Assembly: GCF_039526385.1 (NCBI RefSeq)
Contig: NZ_BAAAIX010000026.1
Location: forward strand, 1 to 64,000
Source: Luteococcus peritonei
Lineage (GTDB): Bacteria; Actinomycetota; Actinomycetes; Propionibacteriales; Propionibacteriaceae
Direction: 5' to 3'
DNA length: 64,000 bases
A program made the translations under genes and the position numbers. The notes below the pieces were generated by a model. It did no database searches. It had not been told where the DNA came from and was given only the letters and a program-made list of their open reading frames with translations. Each line of letters opens with the position of its first letter. The first letter of the stretch is position 1. Of the stretch, positions 43,471 through 51,201 are shown piece after piece.

Positions 43471-44774
43471 ACCCGGGTCCGCTCGATCTCGCGCGGCGAG
43501 AGCCGGGGGCCGACGGCGGCAAAACCCGCCACCAGCAGCCCTCCGACGGCCAGTACGGTCGGGACGGCCCAGTCGCCCAGCGCACCGGTCAGCCGCGGCA
43601 GCCACCACGGGTACAGCGCCGGCAGCACCAGCGAGGCGGAGTAGGCGGTGCCGTAGCCGGTGGAGCGGACGTGCGCGTCGAAGCCCTCGCTGAGGTAGGC
43701 ACCCACCGGGCCGTAGGCCGCGACGGTGACCGCCTGCAGCGCCACGGCCCCGGCCACCACCTGCCACAGCGGGCCGGCGCCGTGCAGCACCCAGCGCCAC
43801 AGCAGCGGTGCCAGCACAGCAGCCGCCAGACCCCAGCCCACGAAGCAGATGCGACGGCCGATCACGGTGGACAGCTGCCCGGCCAGCGCCATCACCAGCG
43901 CCTGACCCACCGAGGCCAGGCCCATCACCAGGGCCACCTGGCCGGCATCCAGCCCGCGCACCACGGCCAGCCGGGAGGCCAGCAGCACGGCCACCATGTT
44001 GGTCATCAGCCACAGCCCGCTCATCAGGCCGAACATCCGCCAGAAGTCGCCGGCCCGCGGCCCCGCGAGCACCTCGCGCAGGCTGCCCCGTCGGGCCTCG
44101 GCGACGGCCGGGGCCGCGGCGTCGCGGACCTGGCGCCGGTACCAGCCGAGCATCGCCAGGCTGGCCCACCCTCCGGCCAGGAAGCTCGCCCGCCAGCCCC
44201 AGCGGGCGTAGGCCTCGGTACCGAACAGCGCCAGCTGCATGGCGGTGACGAAGGCGATGGTGGCCTGGGCCGAGGGCGACATGGCCATCGCCAGCCCGCT
44301 CACCAGGCCGCGCTGGCGCGGGCGGCTCCACTCCATCGCCAGCGGGATGGCCGCGCTGTACTCGCCGGCCAGGAAGACCCCGCCCAGGAAACGCAGCGCC
44401 ACCAGGGCGACGAAGGTGGCGGCCCCGAGCACCTGGTGGGAGGGCAGGCAGGCGATCAGCAGGGTGCAGGCGGCGGTTCCGGCGATCGCGACGCGGGTGG
44501 TGCGGGTGCGCCCCACCCGGTCGGCGATCCGGCCGAAGACGACCGCGCCCACCGGACGTCCCAGCAGGGTGGCGGCCACCACCAGGGCCGTCCCGGAGGC
44601 CGCCCCCGTGGGCCCGACCAGCCGCCCCATGGCCGGCGCCAGCGCCACCACGGGCAGGAAGATGTGGGTCTGGTCCACGAAGTTGCCCACCACACCGCCC
44701 ACCACGGCAGCGGGGGTGCCGCGCCCGGCGGGGCGCTGCTGGGTGGCTCGTGGCACGGCTGCCACCGACGTCAT
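43467..44774 (-). CDS. MFS transporter under TPP riboswitch control, candidate thiamine-precursor transporter
   Basis: A 435-residue, 12-helix major facilitator of the metabolite:H+ symporter subfamily (GRIADRVGRTRTTRVA and LGGVFLAGEYSAAIPLAMEW). It is the first gene behind a TPP riboswitch and overlaps thiM, so it is co-regulated with thiazole salvage. It is therefore a candidate importer for thiamine or its thiazole or pyrimidine moiety. The sequence itself does not give the substrate. The ATG at 44774 follows GAGG at the riboswitch 3' edge. Confidence 0.83.
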   Translation of the reverse strand: MTSVAAVPRATQQRPAGRGTPAAVVGGVVGNFVDQTHIFLPVVALAPAMGRLVGPTGAASGTALVVAATLLGRPVGAVVFGRIADRVGRTRTTRVAIAGTAACTLLIACLPSHQVLGAATFVALVALRFLGGVFLAGEYSAAIPLAMEWSRPRQRGLVSGLAMAMSPSAQATIAFVTAMQLALFGTEAYARWGWRASFLAGGWASLAMLGWYRRQVRDAAAPAVAEARRGSLREVLAGPRAGDFWRMFGLMSGLWLMTNMVAVLLASRLAVVRGLDAGQVALVMGLASVGQALVMALAGQLSTVIGRRICFVGWGLAAAVLAPLLWRWVLHGAGPLWQVVAGAVALQAVTVAAYGPVGAYLSEGFDAHVRSTGYGTAYSASLVLPALYPWWLPRLTGALGDWAVPTVLAVGGLLVAGFAAVGPRLSPREIERTRV

Positions 44775-44783
44775 CTGGCCTCG

Positions 44784-44870
44784 CTTCCTTCGCCGGCATG
44801 ACCCGGGCAGGTTCGAACGGTACGGACGGCTGCAGTCCTGTCTCAGCCCCTGCCGGGGCTCCCGTGGGAT
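44784..44870 (-). ncRNA. TPP riboswitch (THI element)
   Basis: Read on the minus strand the region shows the canonical TPP aptamer: ACGGGAGCC, then GGGGCTGAGA, a variable stem around GGACTGCAGCCGTCC, ACCGTTCGAACCTG and CCGGGTCATGCCGGCGAAGGA. It ends about ten bases before the MFS start codon, and the Shine-Dalgarno-like AAGGAAGCGAGG overlaps its 3' end. This suggests that thiamine pyrophosphate blocks translation initiation of the MFS-thiM-thiE operon. Confidence 0.95.
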
Positions 44871-44918
44871 CGGCACCGACCCTAGCGGGCGACCCTCGCA
44901 GCTGGAAAGCTGCCGTGC

Positions 44919-45762
44919 GTGAGCATCCCGAACCTGCTGTCCATCGCCGGCTCCGACCCCAGCGGAGGGGCCGGGATCCAGGCCGACCTCAAGACCTTCA
45001 CCGCCCACGGCTGCTTCGGCACCACCGTGGTGACCGCGCTGACCGCGCAGAACACCCGCGGCGTCACCGGGGTGCTGCCCACCGAGGCCGGCTTCGTCGC
45101 CGACCAGCTGGCCACCCTGCTCGACGATGTGCGGATCGACGCGGTCAAGATCGGCATGCTGGGCTCCGTGGAGGTGGCCCGCGGTGAGTGAGGCGCTGCG
45201 TGGACCGCTGACCGGGGTGCCGGTGGTGCTGGATCCCGTGATGGTGGCCACCAGTGGCGACTCACTGGCGGCCGAGGGGGTGCGGGAGGCCATCGTCGAG
45301 CTGCTGGCCCACTGCAGCCTGGTCACCCCGAACCTGCCCGAGGCCGCGGGCCTGACCGGCGAGGAGCCGGCGTCGGACCGAGGCGCGATGGCCCGCCAGG
45401 CGCAGGCCCTGCTGGGCCTGGGGGCACCCGCCGTGCTGCTCAAGGGCGGGCACCTGGGTGATGACGGCGACCAGGTCTGGGACCTGGTGGCGCGGCGAGG
45501 CCCGGACACCTCTCAGGGGCCGCGGCTCGACTGGCTGGACGGGCCGCGGGTGCGCACCCGCAACACCCACGGAACCGGCTGCACCCTGAGCTCGGCCGTC
45601 GCCGCGAACCTGGCGCACGGCCTGGACCTGGTGGAGGCCTGCCGACGGGCCAAGGAGTGGCTGGCCCGTGCGCTGGCCTCCTCCGAGCAGCTGTCGGTGG
45701 GCGACGGGTCCGGGCACGGTCCGGTGAACCACCTGGAGGCCAGCTGGGTGACCCTGCGTTGA
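44919..45762 (+). pseudogene. thiD: Hydroxymethylpyrimidine (phosphate) kinase, frameshifted
   Basis: Phosphorylates HMP and HMP-P in thiamine synthesis. The first frame (GTG 44919 to TGA 45189-45191, 90 residues) holds SIAGSDPSGGAGIQADLKTF and ends just after KIGMLGSVEVAR. The rest of the protein continues in another frame to 45762: PVVLDPVMVATSG, LVTPNLPEAAGL, LLKGGHL and the catalytic NTHGTGCTLSSA. The break lies at 45178-45186 in GGCCCGCGGTGAG, fitting a 2-base loss (GC) or 1-base gain. A GTG at 45184-45186 overlaps the first stop, so two coupled polypeptides are conceivable. Pseudogene, split gene or sequence error. Confidence 0.85.
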
Positions 45763-45831
45763 GCCCAACCTGAGACGATCCCAAGCGCAGTCTGGAGGTT
45801 GGCTGAATCAGCTTGGAAAGAGCTGAAACAA

Positions 45832-45858
45832 AGCCGCTCGGGCGGCTGCTTTCTCTTT
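45832..45858 (+). terminator. Rho-independent terminator after thiD
   Basis: AGCCGC-TCGG-GCGGCT (45832-45847) is a 6-bp stem with a tetraloop followed by GCTTTCTCTTT, the most T-rich tail of any hairpin seen in the window. Confidence 0.7.
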
Positions 45859-45878
45859 CGGTACAGCAATCTGGAGCC

Positions 45879-46247
45879 ATGTCATCCGCCATCGGAATCT
45901 CCCTGCTCGCCGCCTTCGCCCTGGGCCTGTTCATCCTGGTTCCCTTCCTGCTCGCTCCCTTGGTGCTGGGCGCCGCCTGGCTGCAGCGCCGCCACCAGCT
46001 GGCCGCGACGACCCCGGCCTCCGAGCGGATCACGCTGCCGCTGGCCGACCAGCCGCGTCGCGTGGCCGTGGGCGACGAGGTGGACGTGCTGGCCGTGGAG
46101 ACCGAGGAGCAGGACCAGCCCGAGGCCCCGGCCCGGCAGGGCACCAGCCTGGAGGACGGGGACCAGGTGGAGGAGCCCCGGGAGCAGGCCGCCGAGGGCC
46201 AGGCGCCCGTGGTGGCCAGCACCTCGATGCTGACCCAGGCTGCCTGA
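45879..46247 (+). CDS. Small membrane protein with acidic tail
   Basis: A 122-residue hypothetical protein. One or two hydrophobic helices (residues 4-34, LLAAFALGLFILVPFLLAPLV) are followed by a basic stretch (LQRRHQL) and a soluble, Glu/Gln-rich low-complexity tail. The ATG at 45879 follows GGAG closely. The layout resembles the 75-residue protein encoded 110 bases downstream, and the two are probably paralogues. Function unknown. Confidence 0.6.
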   Translation: MSSAIGISLLAAFALGLFILVPFLLAPLVLGAAWLQRRHQLAATTPASERITLPLADQPRRVAVGDEVDVLAVETEEQDQPEAPARQGTSLEDGDQVEEPREQAAEGQAPVVASTSMLTQAA

Positions 46248-46290
46248 CTACGACCCGGGGAGGATGGCCTCCCCCTACTGGAGCAGGACC

Positions 46291-46319
46291 CGGCACCCGG
46301 AGAACCATCCCGGGTGCCG
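46291..46319. terminator. 10-bp hairpin between two small membrane-protein genes
   Basis: CGGCACCCGG (46291-46300) and CCGGGTGCCG (46310-46319) are perfectly complementary around a nine-base loop. No T-run. Probable terminator or attenuator. Confidence 0.5.
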
Positions 46320-46355
46320 ATGTGCGTACCGGGCCGGCAGGGAGAGGCTTGGGCC

Positions 46356-46583
46356 ATGATGAACCTGCTCGGCATCCTCGCCGCCCTCGCCGTCACCCTG
46401 CTGCTGTGGCTGGTGGCCCCGCTGCTGATGGCCCCGCTGATCCTGGCGGTCGCCGCGCTGTCGGGCATCCGGCTCCCCCGCCGCCATCGTGGCGGCGGCA
46501 CCGCGCCGCACCTCTCCCGACGCACCGACGTGCACCTGGTGGAGGCGGAGCACCCGCACCGGGTCCTGGTCCGAGCCGCCTGA
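46356..46583 (+). CDS. Small membrane protein
   Basis: A 75-residue hypothetical protein. Residues 3-36 are hydrophobic (LLLWLVAPLLMAPLILAVAAL), followed by a basic RLPRRHRGGG segment and a short tail ending in VHLVEAEHPHRVLV. GGGAGAGG upstream supports a start at 46356 or 46359. It resembles the preceding small protein in helix position and in the V-x-L/V-x-V-E tail motif. Function unknown. Confidence 0.6.
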   Translation: MMNLLGILAALAVTLLLWLVAPLLMAPLILAVAALSGIRLPRRHRGGGTAPHLSRRTDVHLVEAEHPHRVLVRAA

Positions 46584-46623
46584 CCAGCACCGAGGTTGGA
46601 CATCCGCCCCATAGGATGGACCC

Positions 46624-47262
46624 ATGATCATCAGCGTCGCCGGCGAGCACCAGATCCGCCTGGCACCGGAGCTGGCCACCGTGCACCTCGCCGTCGAGGT
46701 GGAGGGGGACGAGGCCGGCACCGTGGTGGCCGAGGCCGAGGACACCACCCGGGACCTGCTGCAGCGACTCGCGCAGCTGCGCGAGGCCGGCGCGGTGGAG
46801 CGCTGGACCCTGGAGGCCCTGACCACCACCAGCTGGCAGGCATGGGGCGAGCAGGGGCGCCCCGGCGCGCTGCGCCACCGGGCCCAGCAGCTGGCCGAGG
46901 TGGTCTTCACCGACTTCACCGCCCTGCCCACCGAGACCTCGGCCTGGGCCGCTCGCGAGGGCATGGTGGTGCGCGGCGTCGACTGGGACGTGACCGAGGA
47001 CACCCGCCGCCGCCACGAGGCGCAGGTGCTCGCTGCCGCCGTCGAGCAGGCTGCCGAGCGCGCCACCGTGATGGCGCGCGCGGCCGGGCGCCGTCAGGTG
47101 GACTTCCTGGAGATCGCCGATCCCGGCCTGTTGTCCCAGCCGCTGGCCGAGCAGGGCGTGATGATGGCCCGGATGGCCAAGGACGGCGAGGAGCACACGG
47201 TGCAGCTCAGCCCGGCGCCGGTGCTGCTGTCGGCGCGGGTGCAGGCCCGCTTCGAGGCCTGA
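46624..47262 (+). CDS. SIMPL domain (DUF541) protein
   Basis: A 212-residue SIMPL-domain protein without a signal peptide. It starts MIISVAGEHQIRLAPELATVHL and shows the alternating strand pattern and the C-terminal SPAPVLLSARVQARFE typical of DUF541 proteins, whose role is poorly defined. TAGGAT six bases before the ATG and no ribosome binding site suggest leaderless translation. Predicted cytosolic, unlike the exported forms of many bacteria. Confidence 0.82.
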   Translation: MIISVAGEHQIRLAPELATVHLAVEVEGDEAGTVVAEAEDTTRDLLQRLAQLREAGAVERWTLEALTTTSWQAWGEQGRPGALRHRAQQLAEVVFTDFTALPTETSAWAAREGMVVRGVDWDVTEDTRRRHEAQVLAAAVEQAAERATVMARAAGRRQVDFLEIADPGLLSQPLAEQGVMMARMAKDGEEHTVQLSPAPVLLSARVQARFEA

Positions 47263-47265
47263 GCC

Positions 47266-47712
47266 TCACTGCGACTCGGCCAGCTCCTTGAGCCGCTGGA
47301 TGGAGGCCAGCAGCTTGTCGGAGGTGGTGGCCCGGGCACGGTCCATCCGCTTCTCGTCCTGCAGCGCCGTCCAGTCGTAGGTGTGGCGCACCAGGGTGCG
47401 TCGCGGCCCGCGCGGTTCCAGCTCCCAGCGCCACAGCTGGCCCGGCTGCGGCTCGCCCACCGGCGACGGCTTCCAGGCGATCAGCCGGCCCTCGGTGAAC
47501 TCCACCACCTCGTTCTCGCGCACGCTCTGGCCGGTGTTGGTCATCCGGAAGACCTGGCCCACCGTGTGCACCCGCTGGCCCTCGGGGGCCTCGGCGAGGT
47601 TGTCGTTGCCGTCCCACCGCGGTTGCTGGGCCGGGTCGGCGATCAGCTCGAAGATGGTCTCGAAGCCCGCCTCGACCTCGAGTTCTGCGCTCACGATGCG
47701 TTCGTCGCTCAT
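47266..47712 (-). CDS. SRPBCC-fold polyketide cyclase-like protein
   Basis: A 148-residue START/SRPBCC-type protein with a hydrophobic ligand cavity. It begins VSAELEVEAGFETIFELIADPAQQPRWDG, has the FRMTNTG and ENEVVEFTEGRLIAWKP strands, and ends in a long helix (ATTSDKLLASIQRLKELAE). Ligand unknown. TTGGAT lies six bases before the ATG. Nearly touches the convergent SIMPL gene (three bases). Confidence 0.82.
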   Translation of the reverse strand: MSDERIVSAELEVEAGFETIFELIADPAQQPRWDGNDNLAEAPEGQRVHTVGQVFRMTNTGQSVRENEVVEFTEGRLIAWKPSPVGEPQPGQLWRWELEPRGPRRTLVRHTYDWTALQDEKRMDRARATTSDKLLASIQRLKELAESQ

Positions 47713-47791
47713 GGGCCCATCCAAGCAGCCGGGGCGCGCGAACAACAGAGGCCCGGGCCGACCCCGTCAAGCGGGCACGGTGCCGGCCGGC

Positions 47792-48130
47792 TCAGCGGCC
47801 CAGGGTCTCCTCGATCTCGCGACGGTGGTCCGCAGGCAGGCTCACCTGCCCGGCGCGCAGCGCGCCGCGGCTCATCATGTGCGAGGCCACCGGGGTGGTG
47901 AGCAGTTGGAAGAGGGCCACCAGCACCAGCATCCCGACGCTGATGCCCGAGCGCAGGCCCACGCCGACGCCGAGCAGGACCAGCACGATGCCCAGCACCT
48001 GCGGCTTGGTGGCGGCGTGCATCCGGCTCAGCAGGTCGGGGAAGCGGACCAGGCCCACGGCGGCGCAGAAGCACAGCAGGGAGCCGGCCAGCAGCAGGAC
48101 GGCGGAGAGCAGGTCCAGGACGTGGTTCAC
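47792..48130 (-). CDS. mrpG: Na+/H+ antiporter subunit MrpG
   Basis: A 112-residue membrane subunit with three helices; PDLLSRMHAATKPQVLG is the family signature. Last gene of the six-gene Mrp operon, overlapping mrpF by four bases. Part of a multi-subunit monovalent cation/proton antiporter. Confidence 0.93.
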   Translation of the reverse strand: MNHVLDLLSAVLLLAGSLLCFCAAVGLVRFPDLLSRMHAATKPQVLGIVLVLLGVGVGLRSGISVGMLVLVALFQLLTTPVASHMMSRGALRAGQVSLPADHRREIEETLGR

Positions 48131-48447
48131 GGCGTCTCCCTCTCGGGCCGGGCGGGCAGCGGGTCGTCGCTGCTGGTGAAGTCCTCGTCCACGTCGCGCG
48201 CGACGAAGCGCGAGATGGCAACGGTGGAGACGAAACCCAGCAGGGACAGGGTGATCAGGATCGGCAGGGTGGCGACGTGTCCCCCGGCCACCGCCTCCAG
48301 GCCCAGGGCGCAGACCAGCACGGAGACCAGCACGTCATTGGCCAGTGCCCGGTTCAGCACCGTGGGGCCCACCACCATCCGGGTGACGGCGAGCAGCGCG
48401 GAGCAGGCCAGCAGGATGCCGCAGGCCCACCAGATGATGGTGATCAC
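48127..48447 (-). CDS. mrpF: Na+/H+ antiporter subunit MrpF
   Basis: A 106-residue subunit with three helices; RMVVGPTVLNRALANDVL is the conserved segment. The C-terminal 20 residues are acidic. Overlaps both neighbours by four bases. Confidence 0.93.
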   Translation of the reverse strand: MITIIWWACGILLACSALLAVTRMVVGPTVLNRALANDVLVSVLVCALGLEAVAGGHVATLPILITLSLLGFVSTVAISRFVARDVDEDFTSSDDPLPARPERETP

Positions 48448-49001
48448 GGGCGGACCTCCTCGTCGGGTCGCAGTCGCAGCTCGGTGACGGGACGACGGGC
48501 GGGGCGTCCGGCCACGGACAGCGCCCGCTCCACGCGATCCTCCAGGGCGTGCACCTTGGCGCGTTCCCGGGCCAGCTGCTCGGGCTCGGTGACGTCCAGT
48601 ACGTGCAGGGTGAGGATGCTGGTGTGGGGGTCGACGTCCACCACCACCGTGCCGGGCACCAGGCTGGTCAGCTCCGCCACGACCACGCGGCGCAGGTCGT
48701 CGTCGAGGCGCAGCTTGACGTCCAGCAGGGAGCCGGCGTTGACCGGGCGGGGGCGCAGCGCCTTCCAGGCCACCGCGACCGAGGCCACCACCAGGTCGGT
48801 CAGGAAACGTCCGACCAGCGCGGCCAGGCCGAGCGGGTGGACCCGGACGGTGGACATCAGGGGCGGCATCGGGAAGAACCAGAGCAGCAGGGCGGCCACC
48901 AGCAGGCCGTAGAAGACGCTGGAGACGGTCACCTCACCGGTGAGCACCACCCAGATCACGGCCAGACCCAGCATCGGCAGCAGTTGCAGACGGGCGAGCA
49001 T
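48444..49001 (-). CDS. mrpE: Na+/H+ antiporter subunit MrpE
   Basis: A 185-residue subunit. N-terminal hydrophobic helices are followed by a soluble domain with SLVPGTVVVDVDPHTSILTLHVLD, the family hallmark. The C terminus is arginine-rich. The start overlaps the mrpD stop (TGATG). Confidence 0.93.
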   Translation of the reverse strand: MLARLQLLPMLGLAVIWVVLTGEVTVSSVFYGLLVAALLLWFFPMPPLMSTVRVHPLGLAALVGRFLTDLVVASVAVAWKALRPRPVNAGSLLDVKLRLDDDLRRVVVAELTSLVPGTVVVDVDPHTSILTLHVLDVTEPEQLARERAKVHALEDRVERALSVAGRPARRPVTELRLRPDEEVRP

Positions 49002-50572
49002 CAGCGACCCCCGATCCCGAGGACATCGTTGACATAGCCGGGCCGGTCGCCCAGCTGGCGTGCCGCGGCGTCGGTGTAGCCGAACAACGGCCCGGCCACC
49101 ACGCTGAGCAGGCAGCTGACCACCACCAGCGCCGCGGTGGGCAGCACCAGCCCGAGCGGCAGCGGACGGGAGGCCACCAGCTCCTCGGCCTGCTCCCCCA
49201 CCACGTCGACGACGGTGCCGTCCTCGCCGGGCAGCGCGGCGCGGGCGCTGCGCCAGAAGGCGCGACCCCAGACCCGGCTGATCGCATACAGGGTGAGCAG
49301 GCTGGTGAGCAGCGAGCCACCCAGCAGGACGTAGCCCTCGGTGGTGCCCGCCTGGGCGCCGGCCTGCAGCAGGCCCACCTTGCCCAGGAAACCGGACAGC
49401 GGCGGGATGCCGGCCAGGTTGAGGGCGGGGACGAAGAAGAGCAGGGCCAGGCCCGGCGCCATCCGCAGGAAGCCGCCCAGGTGGCTCAGCGAGGTGCTGC
49501 CGCCGCGCACCTCGACCAGGCCGGTGACCAGGAAGAGGCAGGTCTGGATGGTGATGTGGTGGGCAGCGTAGAAGATCGCCGAGGACAGACCGGTCTCGTT
49601 GCCCACCGCGATGCCGAAGACCAGGTAGCCGATGTGGCTGACCAGGGTGAAGGAGAGTAGTCGTTTGATGTCGTCCTGCGCCACGGCGCCCAGGATGCCC
49701 ACCAGCATGGTGAGCAGTGCGGCCCACATCAGCACGGTGTCGTAGCGGCCGTCGGGGAAGAGCAGGGTCTGGGTGCGGATCAGCGAGTAGACACCCACCT
49801 TGGTGAGCAGGCCGGCGAAGACGGCGGTGACCGGGGCCGGGGCCGTCGGGTAGGAGTCGGGCAGCCAGCCGGACATTGGGAAGACGGCGGCCTTGATGCA
49901 GAAGCCCACCAGCAGCAGCCCCTGCAGCAGCAGCGAGGTCTGCGGGGAGAGGGCGTCGAGGCGGCCGGCGAGCTGGGCCAGGTCAACGGTGCCGGTGGCG
50001 GCGTAGACCAGGCCGATGGCCAGCAGGAAGATCACCGAGCTGAGCAGGTTCACCACCACGTAGTTGGCGCCGGCGCGCACCCGCGACTCGGTGCCGCCCA
50101 GGGTGAGCAGCACGAAGGAGGCGAAGAGCAGCATCTCGAAGCCGACGTAGATGTGGAACAGGTCGCCGGACAGGAAGGTGGTGGCCACGCCCGCGGCCAG
50201 CACCAGCAGGGTGGGGTGGAAGATCGGCAGCGGGGCGCCGCCGTCCTCGACGTCGTCGGAGGCGCGTCCCTCGCCGATGGCGTAGAGCATGACCGCGAAG
50301 GTGACCACGGAGCTGACCAGCAGCATCAGGGCGCTGAGCCGGTCCACCACGAGCACCACGCCGTCCACCGGGTGCCAGCCACCGACGCCGAGCACCAGCC
50401 GGTCGCCGCGGGCCGCGACGGCCAGCAGCAGGGCGTTGATCACCACCACCGAGCCCAGCACCAGGGCGGTGACGAAACGCTGCAGGTGGGTGTGGCGGCC
50501 GGCCACCACGGTCAGTCCGGCGCCGATCAGGGGCAGCACGACGGGCAGCGGCACCAGGTCGGTGGCATTCAT
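49001..50572 (-). CDS. mrpD: Na+/H+ antiporter subunit MrpD
   Basis: A 523-residue subunit homologous to the proton-pumping subunits of complex I. It has about 14 helices. Visible key elements: EMLLFASFVLL (transmembrane glutamate), GFCIKAAVFPMSGWLPDSYPTAPAPV (lysine and proline-rich helix) and LLTKVGVYSLIR. A soluble loop EDGTVVDVVGEQAEELVA lies near residue 460. Overlaps mrpC by four bases. Confidence 0.95.
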   Translation of the reverse strand: MNATDLVPLPVVLPLIGAGLTVVAGRHTHLQRFVTALVLGSVVVINALLLAVAARGDRLVLGVGGWHPVDGVVLVVDRLSALMLLVSSVVTFAVMLYAIGEGRASDDVEDGGAPLPIFHPTLLVLAAGVATTFLSGDLFHIYVGFEMLLFASFVLLTLGGTESRVRAGANYVVVNLLSSVIFLLAIGLVYAATGTVDLAQLAGRLDALSPQTSLLLQGLLLVGFCIKAAVFPMSGWLPDSYPTAPAPVTAVFAGLLTKVGVYSLIRTQTLLFPDGRYDTVLMWAALLTMLVGILGAVAQDDIKRLLSFTLVSHIGYLVFGIAVGNETGLSSAIFYAAHHITIQTCLFLVTGLVEVRGGSTSLSHLGGFLRMAPGLALLFFVPALNLAGIPPLSGFLGKVGLLQAGAQAGTTEGYVLLGGSLLTSLLTLYAISRVWGRAFWRSARAALPGEDGTVVDVVGEQAEELVASRPLPLGLVLPTAALVVVSCLLSVVAGPLFGYTDAAARQLGDRPGYVNDVLGIGGR

Positions 50573-51201
50573 CGTCGGCCCTCCTGGTCCTCGGTGTCGG
50601 TACCCTGCTCGTCCTCGGGGCCGGTGCCCTGCTCGCCCTCGTCCTCGGGGCCGGCGTCGACCAGCTCCTCGCTGCTGCGCTCGGCCTCGATCACCTCGGC
50701 GGGCAGCTCGTCGGGGAACTCCTCCACCACCGGGTCGGCGGGTGGCGCCTCCTCGGCGTCGTCGGCCAGGGCGTGGGGGTCGGCGGTGTCGGTGTAGTCC
50801 GAGCCGGACAGGTCGTTGGCCTCGGCCAGCAGGGAGATGCGCTCGTCCTCGGGGTCGTTGGCGACGACGTCGGTGGCGGCCAGCTGCCACTGGCGGTGCG
50901 CCAGGGCCAGCACGAAGCCGGTGACCGCCAGGGTGATCACGATGGCGGTGAGCACCATGGCCTGCGGCAGCGGGTCGCTGATGCCGTCGGCGCCGATCGG
51001 CACCCCGGCGGCGGCCTCCTCCTTGCTGACGATGGGGGCGCGCCCGGCGGGGCCGGAGGCGACGATGTAGACGACGTTGACGCCATTGCCCATCAGCAGT
51101 ACGCCGAGCAGGGCACGCACCAGGCTGCGGGAGAGCAGCAGCACCACGCCGGAGCCGAAGAGCACGCCGGCCAGCACGGACAGGGTCAGGTTGGGGTTCA
51201 T
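50569..51201 (-). CDS. mrpC: Na+/H+ antiporter subunit MrpC with acidic C-terminal extension
   Basis: A 210-residue protein. Residues 1-110 form the normal three-helix MrpC (NuoK-like), with RSLVRALLGVLLMGNGVNVV and LPQAMVLTAIVITLAVTGF. The remaining 100 residues are highly acidic and low in complexity (many Glu, Asp and Pro), about doubling the family's usual length of 110-120. ATG 51201 overlaps the mrpA stop (ATGA) and is preferred to 51213. Confidence 0.92.
   Translation of the reverse strand: MNPNLTLSVLAGVLFGSGVVLLLSRSLVRALLGVLLMGNGVNVVYIVASGPAGRAPIVSKEEAAAGVPIGADGISDPLPQAMVLTAIVITLAVTGFVLALAHRQWQLAATDVVANDPEDERISLLAEANDLSGSDYTDTADPHALADDAEEAPPADPVVEEFPDELPAEVIEAERSSEELVDAGPEDEGEQGTGPEDEQGTDTEDQEGRR

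Noticed and set aside
45184..45762. The second half of thiD as an independent kinase gene
   Set aside because: It lacks the N-terminal substrate-binding GSDPSGGAGIQ segment, which lies in the adjacent frame; it is best treated as part of one disrupted gene, though coupled translation is noted.
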